Of a stretch of DNA of 64,000 nt, positions 46,320 to 57,904 are shown piece by piece. Position 1 is the stretch's first letter. Each line of letters begins with the position of its first letter. The notes beneath the pieces were generated by a model. It ran no database searches and was not told the DNA's origin. It saw only the letters and a program-made list of their open reading frames with translations. Location of the stretch: positions 848,501-912,500 of the forward strand of contig JBAMJR010000051.1 in assembly GCA_038501785.1 (NCBI GenBank). Reading direction: 5' to 3'. This stretch comes from Myoxocephalus aenaeus. Its lineage: Eukaryota; Chordata; Actinopteri; Perciformes; Cottidae. A program made the position numbers and the translations under genes.

Positions 46320-48950
46320 GGCCAAGATCCACGCATTGAAAAATGGACATGGCAGAAATTAGGAACATCATGACAATTTTCGAGGTAAATGAAACATATT
46401 CAAGATGTGTATCTGATTTTATAACACGCTTTCCTCGATCTGTAAAATACGATTTTCTGGAAGAAAAGACAAATATCAATATTAATGGCCATGAAATGTC
46501 GCTCCAATTAGAGAAGGTCTCTTATGCTTGAACTTGGATTTGGTTGTTTGGTAGTTACATTTTGAATCTTCATATGTTTCTTTATGTAAAAAAAAAAACA
46601 ATATTGGTAAAAAAATTTATGAAAGAAATTGAGGTAAATTACATAACCCTCAGATATGCACCTTACTAGTGTGCAGTATTTGAGTTAATGTTCTCAGTTA
46701 CATCTCACCATTGAATTATTAACTCAGCAATATACAATTCCAAAGCCTTTGCATTTAATGGCTTCATCTAAAATTCTATTGGACAATAACAAGCGGTGAC
46801 ACAAGGACAGAACAGAGCTATAAAAGGAAGGAGAAATGTGTTTTCTGGAACCACTGTAACCTGCACTGCTGTAACCAAAGAATTATAATGAGCAAACCAG
46901 CTCTGAAGAATAATTTGCATAAACACTAGGTAGAGCGTGAGTGGGACTAAGTTACGACACAGATCCCACGGCCACGAACCTTTGTGGGAGGTCCATTTGC
47001 ATTCATTTAAATATTTAGTCAGCACCGATAAACTGCTTGAGATGATAATTGATCTCATATTTCCTGCTGTAGGTTCACAAAAAGGTTTTATATTGCACCT
47101 AGAGGGGTCGTCACTGAGCTTTTCATTTCACCCAGCGACGCAGGTTTGCATTGAACGAGTTAGAAACTTCTTTTGTTCTTCCGCTGAAATATCAATCAAC
47201 TGTCGCCTAAAACAAGGAGACCAATTTGAGATTTTATCCTCTTATCGGTGGCTCTGCAGGAGGAGTGAAATGTTGCTTAAGCCGAGGTATTACCCTCGGT
47301 GAAGTGTATTGTCTCCCTGCTTTGCCTGTGTCTGCGCTCATTATGGACCAGTCAAGTTGTCAGACTTACCTCATAATTCCCCCGAGGGCCAGCGAAATAA
47401 TTAGTACGAGGGTCATGCTTGCTCTGTAATTTAGGGGAAATGATGTCCCCCTCCTCCTGTATGTTTCCTGTGAAGATACTTGACAGCTTGTGTACAGTTT
47501 GAGAGACAGACAGCACACAGTGGAGAGCAGAGCGTGGGCAAACTCAGCCAACACTGAGCGAGGAGGGCTGAGGCCCCATGGTGACTGCCTCAGCGTGACC
47601 GGTGGGATAAACACACCACCTACACTAAAAGCCTTACAAAAGAGACACGGCTATTCCAACAGCTGTGACATGAAGCCTGTACCCTGTGACTCTGGAATGA
47701 ACAAGGTTTATTTATGGTCTAGATGGAAGAAAGGCTGAAAATACCTGATGTTGTATACTTTCAGCGCTCCCAGCTGAGCTACTCTGGTTTAGGTTTAAGG
47801 TTGCCCATCCTCCCTTCAACCAAGGGAATGGAGCTCTATTTCTGTAAATAGTGTCCAGCTCATATTGGTACACTTACAGGGAATGCACAGTGGGATTATT
47901 TTGACTGGGATGCAAGGCATATATAATTAAAAATGTCTAAGTGCCTGTGTACCTACTTTGGTCATTTTTTTTTAACCTCCTTCTCTACCCATTAGCTTGG
48001 AGGCAAGAAGGGAAATATACCTATATTTTACACACAGCACCGAGGGAAAATGGCACTACATGCATGATTCAGAGGCTCGTTCAGGCCTGTGGGCTCAGTT
48101 GATTCACAGCCAAACAAGTACAATGACATGAGTCGGATTTGAAGTTATGTGACAGATTTATGCAATTTGAATATCATAACAATTCGACATTGTCGTCAAA
48201 GGAAAGCGCTTTCTTTGCATGTTCTTTTCCATCAAGCTGATGACAATAACTTTGCCTGAGCTACTGACTGCTTCATTGGGAGCCCTACAATGGGGAACAT
48301 TTCTTTAGATTTCTCCCGAGTAATGATTTTATATACAAGATTAGTGACTCAGGGTGTAGCATAAATGTTACAATACCTCTGTATTTGAATTATTCAAATT
48401 TGAGAGTGCTCTGAAAGAAGAGCAATCCCTTACTCGGGCGTTTTATTAACAAGCTTGGCTTCATGCCTGTGAAGCCATGAGATCGTCTGACTCAATGCCA
48501 TCGTTTATACAGTCAGCAATCCTCTCACCTGTCTGCATACTGGCAGCCGCGTCATGCCCCAAAGGGGTAAAATAACTAGTTAATTATTCATCTTGTGGAA
48601 CTGATGCCGTCTTTCATCATCTAATATGTCTTGAGGAACATCTCAACCAGACGGTACAGATGTACAGCAGATCAACAGAGATGCATGAGAGGGGAAACCT
48701 TCGCAGCAGTGAAGGAAGCGCTGCCCGTTCAGGTCCTGGACTGAATACTCGGCGTGTGGTGTTGCTGCTTGCAGCTTTCTTGAGAACAACTAATACAAAC
48801 AACTGCACTTCTTTTGGTCATGAACACACCTGCCATGATGTAGTTGCCCCACACACCAAGTCGTGGTTACTCCCCAACTAAAAGGGCCTCAAACAGCTAT
48901 AGATTTACTATGATGTTATGAAAAACATTGAATTATGTTACTATTCTAAC
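46320..48950. other. Unique non-coding DNA
   Basis: No gene was found. The frames at 46937-47302 (121 codons) and elsewhere show no domain. Confidence 0.45.
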
Positions 48951-48954
48951 TCAT

Positions 48955-49150
48955 TGTACCACAAAATTCAACTTGATTGTATACTACTGTGTACTTCTAC
49001 TTCAGATAAAAACATGTAGTACTGCATTTACACGAAAGGGGAATGTTACTGGTTACTTTTCATATTACATTTTGACTCGCAAAATGTAACAATTAAAGTA
49101 TTATTCAGTAAACTATTCAGCATCATATTAAAATGTTGTACATTGTTCTG
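48955..49150. mobile_element. Possible diverged hAT-type repeat remnant
   Basis: TACTACTGTGTACTTCTACT, GTAGTACTGCATTTAC and GTTACTGGTTACTTTTCAT resemble the subterminal ACTT-rich parts of fish hAT repeats. There is no clear terminus. Confidence 0.3.
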
Positions 49151-49191
49151 ATAATGCTTCTATTTCACTCTTCACAATTTGAATGCCGGAC

Positions 49192-49292
49192 TTTATTCAA
49201 TTCAATTCAATTCATTTTGTAGGCCAAAATCACAAATTACAAATTAGCCTCAGAGGACGTTACAGTCTGTAAACATACGACTTCGCATCACT
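49192..49292 (-). mobile_element. Fish retroelement 3' end with AATTC tail
   Basis: Four AATTC units are followed by TAGGCCAAAATCACAAATTA and AAATTAGCCTCAGAGG, a sequence I recognise from many fish genomes. Read on the minus strand, the pentamer is a 3' simple tail typical of non-LTR retroelements. Confidence 0.6.
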
Positions 49293-49396
49293 TTAACAAT
49301 GCGGTTTTATGATTAATAGTTAATAATTCTCCGTCAGAAAAAAAGTTTGAGTAGCCTTCCTCTTAATGAGAAACACCTGTGCGTCCTCGCGCGGTG

Positions 49397-49527
49397 ATTG
49401 TGACAAGTGGAGATAATCACACATCACTTCCTGAAAGAGCTGCTCTCAGAGGAAAACACTTTGAATCAAGTGAACTACATCGCTGAGGGGTTTCTTAAAG
49501 GAGACTCCAAAGAAGCCAAAGGAAAAA
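49397..49527 (+). repeat. Dispersed repeat, copy A
   Basis: About 131 bp closely matches 52784-52919 in the same orientation, with roughly six substitutions and a few small indels. It begins ATTGTGACAAGTGGAGATAA and ends GAAGCCAAAGGAAAAA. The family is unknown to me. Confidence 0.85.
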
Positions 49528-49909
49528 TGCACCGGAAGAAAGTTTTGCTTTTATTCCACCAGTTAGGGACAGGGTGAAAAGTAAAGTAAGACGCTGCTTG
49601 CCTGATTCCCCCAAATCATTAAATCTGCCCCTGAAAAACACACCCATGTCGATCAGAAACAAATACACTTAGCGGGGGTGATTTACATAACCACCACAGT
49701 TATAAAGAAGAGCGTGTATTTAATTAGCTGCTGGTCATGATTTATCGTGTCATAAGTTAGTATCAAGTCTTACACCGGGGAAATACGGTCTAACTCACGG
49801 GATAAACACACCCATGTCTCTGCTTACTCTCAGGCACACTGGTGTCTGCTCCTTTTGACTTCATGGAAGTGATGAAGAGTTTAGTTGTAAAGTGAACTGC
49901 TCGTTCATT

Positions 49910-50070
49910 TAATTATATTGAACATGAAATATGACTCAAATCACACCCTTGGGGTCCCAACAATGCACCTACCAAGTGTGAAGAAGATGCATGATTCTCA
50001 ATATATGTGAGGGACAGACAGACAAACAGACAGACAGAGATTCCTGGATTTATAGTGAGATTGTGTGTGA
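49910..50070. mobile_element. Fish repeat with CAGA array
   Basis: TGGGGTCCCAACAATGCACC, CCAAGTGTGAAGAAG and a CAGA array (50014-50039) occur in the order of a family I associate with fish intergenic DNA. The edges are not defined. Confidence 0.4.
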
Positions 50071-50088
50071 TGTAAAAACCACAATGCC

Positions 50089-50210
50089 CGTCTCCAGTCT
50101 TTATGCTAAGCTAAGCTAACCAGCTGCTGGTGGTGGATGCAAAAATGGAATCAATTCTCTCATCTAACTCTCGGCAAAAAAGCACATATGCGTATTTCCC
50201 AAAATGACGA
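50089..50210 (-). mobile_element. GCTTAGC-type fish repeat, copy 2
   Basis: On the minus strand the copy shows GGAAATACGCATATGTGC, TTTTTTGCCGAGAGTTAGAT and GCTTAGCTTAGCATAAAGAC. It is the same family as 18769-18945, with the middle partly altered. Confidence 0.65.
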
Positions 50211-50236
50211 CTAGCATTCAGGCTCTACATTGCCCG

Positions 50237-50374
50237 TAGTTGTGAACGTGAGTGTGAATGGTTGTCTGTCTCTATGTGAGCCCTGCGATAGACTGGCGAC
50301 CGGTCCAGGTGAACCCTGCCGTCTCCCAATGTCAGCTGGGACCTTGGATAAGCGGTTCGGATAATGGAATGGAA
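50237..50374 (+). mobile_element. 3' end of a fish non-LTR retroelement
   Basis: GTGAATGGTTGTCTGTCTCT, GCGATAGACTGGCGACC, GTCAGCTGGGACC and GGATAAGCGGTTCGG appear in order. They match a very common fish retroelement tail that usually ends in a GGATGGA-type repeat. The copy is somewhat shortened. Confidence 0.65.
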
Positions 50375-50379
50375 CTACC

Positions 50380-51200
50380 ATTAATGTTTATATATCTAAC
50401 TTAATACAACTTCATCAGTACAAACAACAAATAAAACCATTATGGCAATAATATATGCATAAATTCGGTTGAAACATTCCTCATCCTACGCAGTCTTGTT
50501 TTTGTTTTTTTCATTCACAATATCTGACTCATGATACAGCATGTACAGACTGATGGAGGGTCAGGGGCCAGGGAAGTCGACTCAGGCACATGTGCTGTAT
50601 ATTCACATCACTCTCAGTCATTTCAAAGCGAGTGCTGGTACACTGCTTGTGTCTGCAGGCAGTTAGCAATGAGGCGCCCACCAGTCTGCATCTGTCTCAC
50701 TGCAGCCAGGGAGCCTGGGCCTTCCAGTGCCCTATCCATAAGAGAGCTGAGCCCAGCAGGCAGCCCACACAGATGCTGTACATACCGACAAAAGGACATC
50801 CGCCTACACTGTGTTGTCTAAATGATTCCCCAGCTCACGTACCGGAGGAAAAACGCACAGCAGATTGCGGAGTGTATGATCAGTGGAGGTTGGAAAGTGT
50901 TGAGACAAATACTTCAGTTCCTGTAAAACTTTTCATTACTTTACTGAAGAGTTTCTTGAATAAAGAGAGGAGGGTCAAGGGTTGTGAGCTGGCTTTTGAT
51001 TTCTGGCAGATGGTGCACGGAAAGGGATTGTTTTGATAAGCTCTGGCTAAAAGTGCTTCTTTCGTTTGAACGCATTGCATTGCATCTGTGAAGGTGAGAA
51101 GAGGGCAAATGAAGTGCACTCGCACGCAGCAGGCACATGTTCAGCTGTTATTGCAGGTGGTGATGAAGCCACAAAGCAATAAAAGTATGACACTCTCACA
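50380..51200. other. Non-coding DNA with the longest open frame
   Basis: The 148-codon frame at 50590-51036 is the longest in the window but is Cys/His/Ser-rich in its first half, lacks any recognisable domain and has no supporting splice pattern. I treat it as chance. No repeat family was recognised. Confidence 0.4.
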
Positions 51201-51208
51201 CACCTACA

Positions 51209-51210
51209 CC

Positions 51211-51241
<31 letters not shown>

Positions 51242-51246
51242 ACACA
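51209..51246. repeat. Poly(C) run joined to CA array
   Basis: Nineteen C residues are followed immediately by about ten CA units. The complement is a long G run able to form quadruplexes, and its length is error-prone. Confidence 0.92.
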
Positions 51247-51249
51247 ACA

Positions 51250-52780
51250 TGCATGCGCATACACATATTTCTGTCAAGTTGACGGTTGTGTGCGGCTGAA
51301 TTCTTTTTTTTATGGATCACAAAATCCCTCATAAGCTTATTAGCATGACATGCTAATTACTGCTAATTAACACAGGAATGTATTCATGAACTCCTACTAG
51401 ATTGTATATTATTTGTAATAACTCTATTTTTAATTTCACAGGTTGCAGAATCAATACAGGAATGCTGATATGAATCTCTCTCTACAGCAGTACACTGCTT
51501 TTTAATAGTGTTCAAACCCGCATGGGTTCATGAGCGGTAAACCATCGTCATCCACAGCAGCGGTTTTGATTGAATATGCAAAGAAGTAAAGAGTAGTTTG
51601 CAACACAGCAGCAAGCTTAATTCATCTGCATTCAGCTGTATGCCATGCGGATGCGTACCTTTTATATTGGCCAAGTCATCCAAAATATTGGAAACAACCA
51701 TTTGCTGTGCCTTCCAACTGGATTGTCAAGTTTAACACCCGAGGGTTTTAGAAAAAATGTTTTCAATAATCTGTGTGTCGCCCTTTTAAAAAGCTCTTTG
51801 CTTTAATTTCAAGGGATCGGATGGCTTCAGGCCAGCAGGGTTGCTTAATTAATGTGGAATATGGAATTTAAGAAACTTTTTTTTTTTATAAATCAATGAT
51901 TTATTGTGTGATATAATGATTGGAGTGAATGTTAACTTTTGCTGCACCCAAACTCCAAGTTATTCTCCTTGCCCTTTAAGCAAATATCATACAGTTTACA
52001 ATCAAATAGAGTTATGGAATTATTGAAGTCATGCAAGAGCCTTGTGCAGCACAAACTGCTAATTGTCATCTGGCCACTCTGGACTTCACCACAATGTTAT
52101 ACAAATATTGAGTTGGCACAGAAAGCTCTGCAGGGTTTTTAGATAGTTCCAGTTACTGATCTGTGACATTAGCATGAAGGCTGTTTCAGTCACAAAGAAT
52201 AGTGAATTAATGCAAAAGAGGTTTGAGCTGCTGTCACATAATAAAAACCATTCATGCACTTATGTGAACCTGCTTGAATCTATAAATGTTGGCCGCCCTG
52301 TAAAGTTTCCCATCTTTCCGTGCTGGTCATGTATTGACACACAAGATGGTGGTGCATGTCTGACTGTATAGTAGCTCCACTGTGTTTACATTGTATTGAT
52401 AGTATCATGAATAATGAATTAGTCCTCAGGTCCCTCTTGTTTAACTGAATTATTTTATGAGGTATTTACTGCCTGACAACTGCTGTCACTAATACTCTGT
52501 TGCTATTTCTGAAAGCCTGCATTGGAGACACTGAGCCCTATTAAAACACAGCTGTAGTTGGACCGATACTCCTATATTGCTACTAAAAGTTTAAATACAA
52601 TCCCAGAGAAGCACTCCCAGGCCTTACACCCCACATAAAATCTTAAATGCTCCCATCACTTCGTGCACATCACGTCGTTTGTTCATGGCAGAATAGGAGT
52701 AACACCTGAATCTTGCCATCAGAACCATCTGCGTCCCCCATTATGTTCCCGCCGTGGTGCGTCTAAACTTTACTTTGATT
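51250..52780. other. Unique non-coding DNA
   Basis: No gene or recognised repeat was seen. It is AT-rich with scattered TAATTA motifs near 51345-51375. Confidence 0.5.
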
Positions 52781-52783
52781 AGA

Positions 52784-52919
52784 ATTGTGACAAGTGGAGA
52801 TAATCAGACATCACTTCCTGAAAGAGCTGCTCTCAGAGGAAAACACTTTGAATCAAGTGACTACATCGCCGGGGGCAGGGGTTCCTTAAAGGAGACTCTA
52901 AAGAAGCCAAAGAAAAAAA
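52784..52919 (+). repeat. Dispersed repeat, copy B
   Basis: The partner of 49397-49527. The 89-codon frame across it is broken in copy A by a one-base difference (GTGAACTAC versus GTGACTAC), so the frame is not under coding constraint. Confidence 0.85.
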
Positions 52920-52924
52920 CATCA

Positions 52925-53610
52925 GAAAGTCTCTTCTGGCTTTATGAAAGGCTTAATATCATGGAAACAGCTACTGTAAGCTTGCAAAAAGCATGCATTT
53001 TTAATAATTACTGTACATTTTAGAAAATTGCTGTAACTCCATGGTACTATTGAGTGTGCCAGGAAGAGTTATGAATACTTCCACATGAAGGATTTACAAA
53101 GGTGTTGAATACGCAAATCAGCAGCTATAAGGGCAGCAGCTGCTATTGCTACAATGATCGAATGAATAATCTTCTGGAGGAAAAAGCTAGTTGTTTGTTA
53201 CATCCCTGATAGTTACATATTTTCCCTACACTCTTCTGAAAATGAGAGGTATTTACTTTACAGATAATTAAGACAAATTCATTCACGGTAAAGGCTTTGT
53301 TTAGTCCGGAGAAAGTAGAGTAAATGTGGGAGTTTATATGAAACAGAGGATGGGTTTTAATGCTGAATGAGTTTAGTCTCACACATGCAAACCAAAGAGC
53401 CCCAGAGATGAAAGCAGCGTGTAGGGAGGACCGCTGAGAACAGCTCCTGCCTTGTTTCCGGCCTCCAGCTCTCATGTGTGAGGCATGCAGCATATGGACG
53501 CGTTCAGCTGTAAAAAGCCGGTCGGCTCCTGCAGCAAATACAACATAAATCAATCTTTTTCTCAGCATGTATGGAACCATACCTGTCTACTCTAGTTGTA
53601 ATATTAAGGG
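52925..53610. other. Non-coding DNA
   Basis: The 143-codon minus-strand frame at 53149-53580 shows no domain or codon-level sign of coding and is probably chance. Confidence 0.45.
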
Positions 53611-53616
53611 AATTAA

Positions 53617-53730
53617 AAGAGAAGTTTGACATTTTGAGAAATATTCTTATTGGCTTTCTTGCCGAGAGTTAGATGAGCAGATTGACGCCACCAAGGTTAT
53701 TTTAGCTTAGCATAAACACTGAAAACAGAG
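53617..53730 (+). mobile_element. GCTTAGC-type fish repeat, copy 3
   Basis: TTTGACATTTTGAGAAATAT, CTTTCTTGCCGAGAGTTAGA and TTTTAGCTTAGCATAAACAC match the family at 18769-18945. The central CAGCCAGCAG portion is deleted. Confidence 0.7.
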
Positions 53731-53896
53731 TTGGAGTTGTTCCGATATCAATATTGGAAATGTCTCTGATACAGCCCAAAATGTTGGATCATGATGATGA
53801 TCACCTCATTTACGATAAACAGGAACAACACCACTCAGACGTACAACTCGCTACCCGATCCGTACTGTGCATGTCTCACTTTCCGAGATCAGAAAT

Positions 53897-53988
53897 AAGT
53901 GAGATGGCTCACTTGTCAGCTATTAAAATAATGATGCCTCCATCATAAATCAGGGATGGAGGAAGCTAACAAGTGAGCCATCTCACTT
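53897..53988. repeat. Inverted repeat, 24 of 25 bp paired
   Basis: Arms 53897-53921 and 53964-53988 pair with one mismatch around a 42-nt loop. Each arm also has an internal GTGAG..CTCAC symmetry. It lies within the GATATC-ended element. Confidence 0.9.
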
Positions 53989-54024
53989 CTGTCTTCTGTC
54001 TGGTTTAATAGTATGCAGCTGTTA

Positions 54025-54040
54025 AAAAAAAAAAAAAACA
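54025..54040. repeat. Poly(A) run
   Basis: About 15 A residues within the GATATC-ended element. Confidence 0.8.
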
Positions 54041-54289
54041 TTAACATGAAACTTAATTCATTATATGTATTGTTTTGAACACAATGATATCAGATATGTA
54101 CTCAGGTATCGGAATCAGTATCGGGAAAGAAAAAACATTTCTAAACACATCTAATTGATTTAATCTGTACAAAAACAAAATGTAAAACACATCACTTTGT
54201 GTTTTAAAGAGGGGATATGTGTATGTTGGTTTATTCCGTACAAAAATGTATGTAAAAGCATCACATGATAGTGTTGTGGAGGTTTTTTG

Positions 54290-54470
54290 GGCAAAGCTAG
54301 GCTAGCTTTTAACCCTGTTTCCCGTCCTTGTGCTAAGCTAAGCTACCTGACGTCTGGATGTAGCGAAATATTTTTACTTTGCAGATATGGGAGTGGTAGC
54401 TATCAATCTTCTCATCTAGCTGGCGGCAAGGAAGCAAATAAGGGCATTCCCCAGAATGTCTCACTATTTC
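54290..54470 (-). mobile_element. GCTTAGC-type fish repeat, copy 4
   Basis: On the minus strand it reads GTGAGACATTCTGGGGAATG, then CCGCCAGCTAGATGAGAAGA, then GTAGCTTAGCTTAGCACAAG and GGGAAACAGGGTTAAAAGC. It is the most complete minus-oriented copy in the window. Confidence 0.72.
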
Positions 54471-54474
54471 TTTC

Positions 54475-54990
54475 ATTTTCATCAAAGTGTTTTCATCACA
54501 GTACTGCCAATCTGAACTATAAAACCCAATTTAAGACATTTTAGATCTGTTTTTCCCACATCATCTTTGACCTAAATATGATTGAAGTGAGATATTATCT
54601 CAAACCCTCAACATGAAATTGCTTTTCAACTTGGATTATCAGGGGAGACCAAAAAAAAAAATCTGTAATTACATTTCTCTCTCCGGACTACGGTTTTGTT
54701 TTGTAGGTTCGTTAAAATCTACGGTGGCTTCTTCAATCACAGACTTACGTGACCCTGCGATTCCACCACACAGACAGATATCATTGGAGCGGGACAGATG
54801 CAATCACAGTAATCCTTCCTCGTGCGTCTGAGGCGTCATGCGATGAAACCATTACAATGATTCAGGTGTCTCTCTTGGAGCGGGTCAGAGCAGAACAATG
54901 GCGAGCCCGATGACTCTGACCGCCGGAGATGAAGATGTCTGCTTGTTTCCCACCTAAAGCTAACACCTGCATGTGTTCCACCAGCTCAGT
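54475..54990. other. Non-coding DNA
   Basis: No gene or repeat was recognised. Confidence 0.45.
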
Positions 54991-54996
54991 ATGGGC

Positions 54997-55035
54997 GTGT
55001 GTGTGTGTGTGTGTGTGTGGGTGGGAGGGGGGGGG
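54997..55035 (+). repeat. GT array joined to a G-rich tract
   Basis: About eleven GT units run into GGGTGGGAGGGGGGGGG (55019-55035), which fits the G-quadruplex pattern. Confidence 0.88.
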
Positions 55036-55039
55036 CTAT

Positions 55040-57755
55040 CTACTGAATATTTAATTCAGGTCAAGGGCACAAAATGCTTGTTCGCCTCAGTGAATAACAG
55101 ATCCGCTAATGGCGGACATATGGGCAGGTGAAACATCTTTTTTAATTGATAAATCAGACGAGTCGTTTTTGGTCAGCTATTCAACATTTAGAAGCATTTT
55201 CAATGTATTGTTTCTGCTGCTAGGATATCATTTCAGTTGTCCCCTGAGCAGAGAGAACCAACTGAGTACACAAATAAGCCCACTTCATTTCTAAATAAGT
55301 GGTGGCTGATGGGTAATGTTAGCCATTTGTGCTCTTCTCCATTAACGACTGTCACTCCCACATATTTTACAGCTGCATCACTTGATGACACTGCAGAGGA
55401 AAAAGATGTGTTCAAATGAATTTACAGAGAACTCTGATGTGAGAGAGATGGTCTTTCATTAATTCCCTGTCATTCTGCTCAGTGCAAAGTCATCAGCTGT
55501 ACAGCGAGAGGTTCAAAGCCCATGGAACAACCCATTCCAAAGTCTTAGTGTAGTTAAACAGCATGTACCGGACGACACAATAACACATGAGTATTCATTA
55601 TTATGCAAATTAGTGCGGTCTCTTTAGGGGCGCCGAGATTCCATTTTCAATTATACAATTTTCTCTGTCACCGTGAAAATTTTCTTTCCTTTTTTCATTC
55701 CTTTTTTTTTTTTTCTACATCAAATCCATAACAGCCTGGGCATTAAATTAAAGTCCAAATGGAAGTTTCAGAGGACGCCTTAGAGTATTTGGTTATGCTA
55801 TGTCACACCAAATGAAAATAAATCTCATTAAAGGGATTTATAAAACCGAATGAGCACGCTGCTGGTTGCCTCCAATGGGTTTCTGTCCCTTGGCTTTTAT
55901 TTACAGTCTAAAATGTTCTTTAACTTACAGGCACAACCCTTTTCAGCTGTCGAGAAGAAAACTTTGGATTGTATAAAACAAACATGCATTCACATATATG
56001 TTAAATAGCACTCCCATCACTAAATTGACATAGAACATCTAACGTGCAGCACAAACATTATTAGTACCGTTAGAGCAGTTGGTTGGCCCCATGCTTTCAG
56101 TGAGGAATTAAGCTGCTGTCATACAGAGCAAACCTGACCGTCACCACCAATGACATTATCTGTGAATAAGGCCTGAGACGAGGTAAACACAACTATTTAG
56201 TTAGCTGACTATACCAAAAGTGCCAAGATAATTATTCAAAACAGATTGTTGGCTACGTCTCCTGGCAAATGTGTTTGCAGCTTGCATTAATATGTATTGC
56301 GTTACTGTTTGTCGAAACACTGGGGCATGTGGGACAGCTTCATTTTAACCTCATTTAAGAAAAGAAAAAGTCAACTTTACTGCTGATTGTAAAATGTGCT
56401 CATAGAGTTGTCATGTTGCATCAAAAGTAACAAATACTTAATTAATTTAAAGTAATAAATGCGTAAAGAAACATTCAAGAAAGCTGTCAATCTCAAAATG
56501 CAGGAATCAATGTATTATGACTGCACTGTGGTTGGGGTGCACCTTCACCTCAATATTCTGTATAGTTATGTATGAGTCCTACAGTCTGGCCTAGTAGAAT
56601 TTGAACAATCCAGCGAGGAAACATTACACTCAAGGTTGGCTACATATTTAACATGGGTCGATTTGAATTCCCATTACTGGGATGTAAATGCAACATACCT
56701 TGGTACATTGTACTGAGCAAGTCCCCTTCAATTATATCATCAGCATTATGTCTGCAATCATGATTAAGAGGAATTATGTGGTTGTAAAAGTTAAGTTATC
56801 CTTCATTTTCTTCAAGGTTTGAAAGGCAGTTCAGACATAAGAGCTGCATTATATAGACAGCACGCTCATTTCTTGTAATGGACAGATCTCTTCAGTCTCA
56901 AGGACTTGTGAAATCTTCCATCGCATTGGCATGCACGGACAAGCAAGACAAGAAACAGTGCATAAGTGGGCACTGCAAAGGCTTAAGAACTACTTCACAA
57001 CAATGAAAAGGCTAGAATGAATAAATCACATTGTTGTTCTTCTAGAAAATAACAGAAAGAAACATTACTGTTTCCATGTGTCAAATACATTTTATTTGTA
57101 TTAGTGAAAATACAAAATAATGCTGTAAGGCTGCTGTGACTTCTAAACAGAAGAAGAAGAGTCACATTGTGTGGTCCAGAGACAAATAGCCCACTTTATC
57201 ATATTAAAAATTATAAACTTCTAATTTCTATGCATCACAACATTTTTTTAGATTTATTTTGGGAAGATGATTGTCAGGAACATTTATGTTGAATATGCAC
57301 CTGTGCAGTAATCAATAACAGTATGCAAGGAACAATAATTACGGGTGCCAGTCGGACAATCTTTGATTAATTAAGCAAAAATGTATTTAAGTGTTATGCA
57401 TGGCGTGTTCACTGGGTGCTCCGTTTTATTAACCTATTGAGTAACTCATGTCAATGGTTGGAAACATGAATGTAATTGTCGGAGAGGCGAGGCTGTGACT
57501 ACTTTCACGGGTAACATATGTCCATATGTCAGGATGTCGGGAAACCAAATGTGTAAAATACTAAAAATAGGCAACATATGCTGTGACAACTTTTCACATT
57601 ACAAGCTGTGAACCTTACGCGTCACATCTCTCAACCGACATCATTGCATGCAAAATGAGCAGTCACTTAGCAATACTCGTGCCGTGGAGGAAAATAACCC
57701 ACGAGTGCTCTAAATTCATTCCTAAAATGAGTCTAATCTTACATGAAAACTCACT
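55040..57755. other. Unique non-coding DNA
   Basis: No gene was found. The 55560-55830 stretch carries an octamer (ATGCAAAT near 55602) and homeodomain-like motifs and could be a conserved element. A poly(T) run lies near 55705-55722. Confidence 0.45.
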
Positions 57756-57784
57756 GGGGATGACCATACGCTGTACATGCTACG

Positions 57785-57900
57785 CACTACAAGTGTCAGC
57801 ATGTTAGCGTTGTTATTGTGAGCATATTAGTATGCTGACATTAGCATTTTAGTCAAATCACTGCGGTGTCTAAGTACATTCATACAGCCGTTGACTTTTA
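57785..57900. mobile_element. Fish repeat of the TTAGCATGCTGA type
   Basis: TGTCAGCATGTTAGCGTTGT, GTATGCTGACATTAGCATTT, TCACTGCGGTGTCTAAGTAC and ACAGCCG occur in the order of a common fish repeat rich in GCTAAC and GCATG motifs. The boundaries are approximate. Confidence 0.5.
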
Positions 57901-57904
57901 GTTG

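Larger units (their letters stand above)
53738..54135. mobile_element. Non-autonomous element with GATATC-rich ends
   Basis: The left side begins GTTGTTCCGATATCAATATT and the right side ends near GGTATCGGAATCAGTATCGG, so the two ends carry opposed CCGATA/TATCGG motifs. The interior (AACTCGCTACCCGATCCGTA, CATGTCTCACTTTCCGAGAT) is part of a fish repeat I recognise. A strong internal hairpin lies at 53897-53988. No transposase remains. Confidence 0.6.

Noticed and set aside
50590..51036. 148-codon plus-strand open frame, the longest in the window
   Set aside because: It has no known domain, a Cys/His/Ser-rich composition and no splice or promoter context. A frame of this length is expected by chance in 64 kb.
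52754..53023. 89-codon frame across dispersed repeat copy B
   Set aside because: The partner copy at 49397-49527 has a frame-shifting one-base difference, so the frame is not conserved.
53149..53580. 143-codon minus-strand open frame
   Set aside because: It resembles no family and lies between repeats, with no supporting signals.
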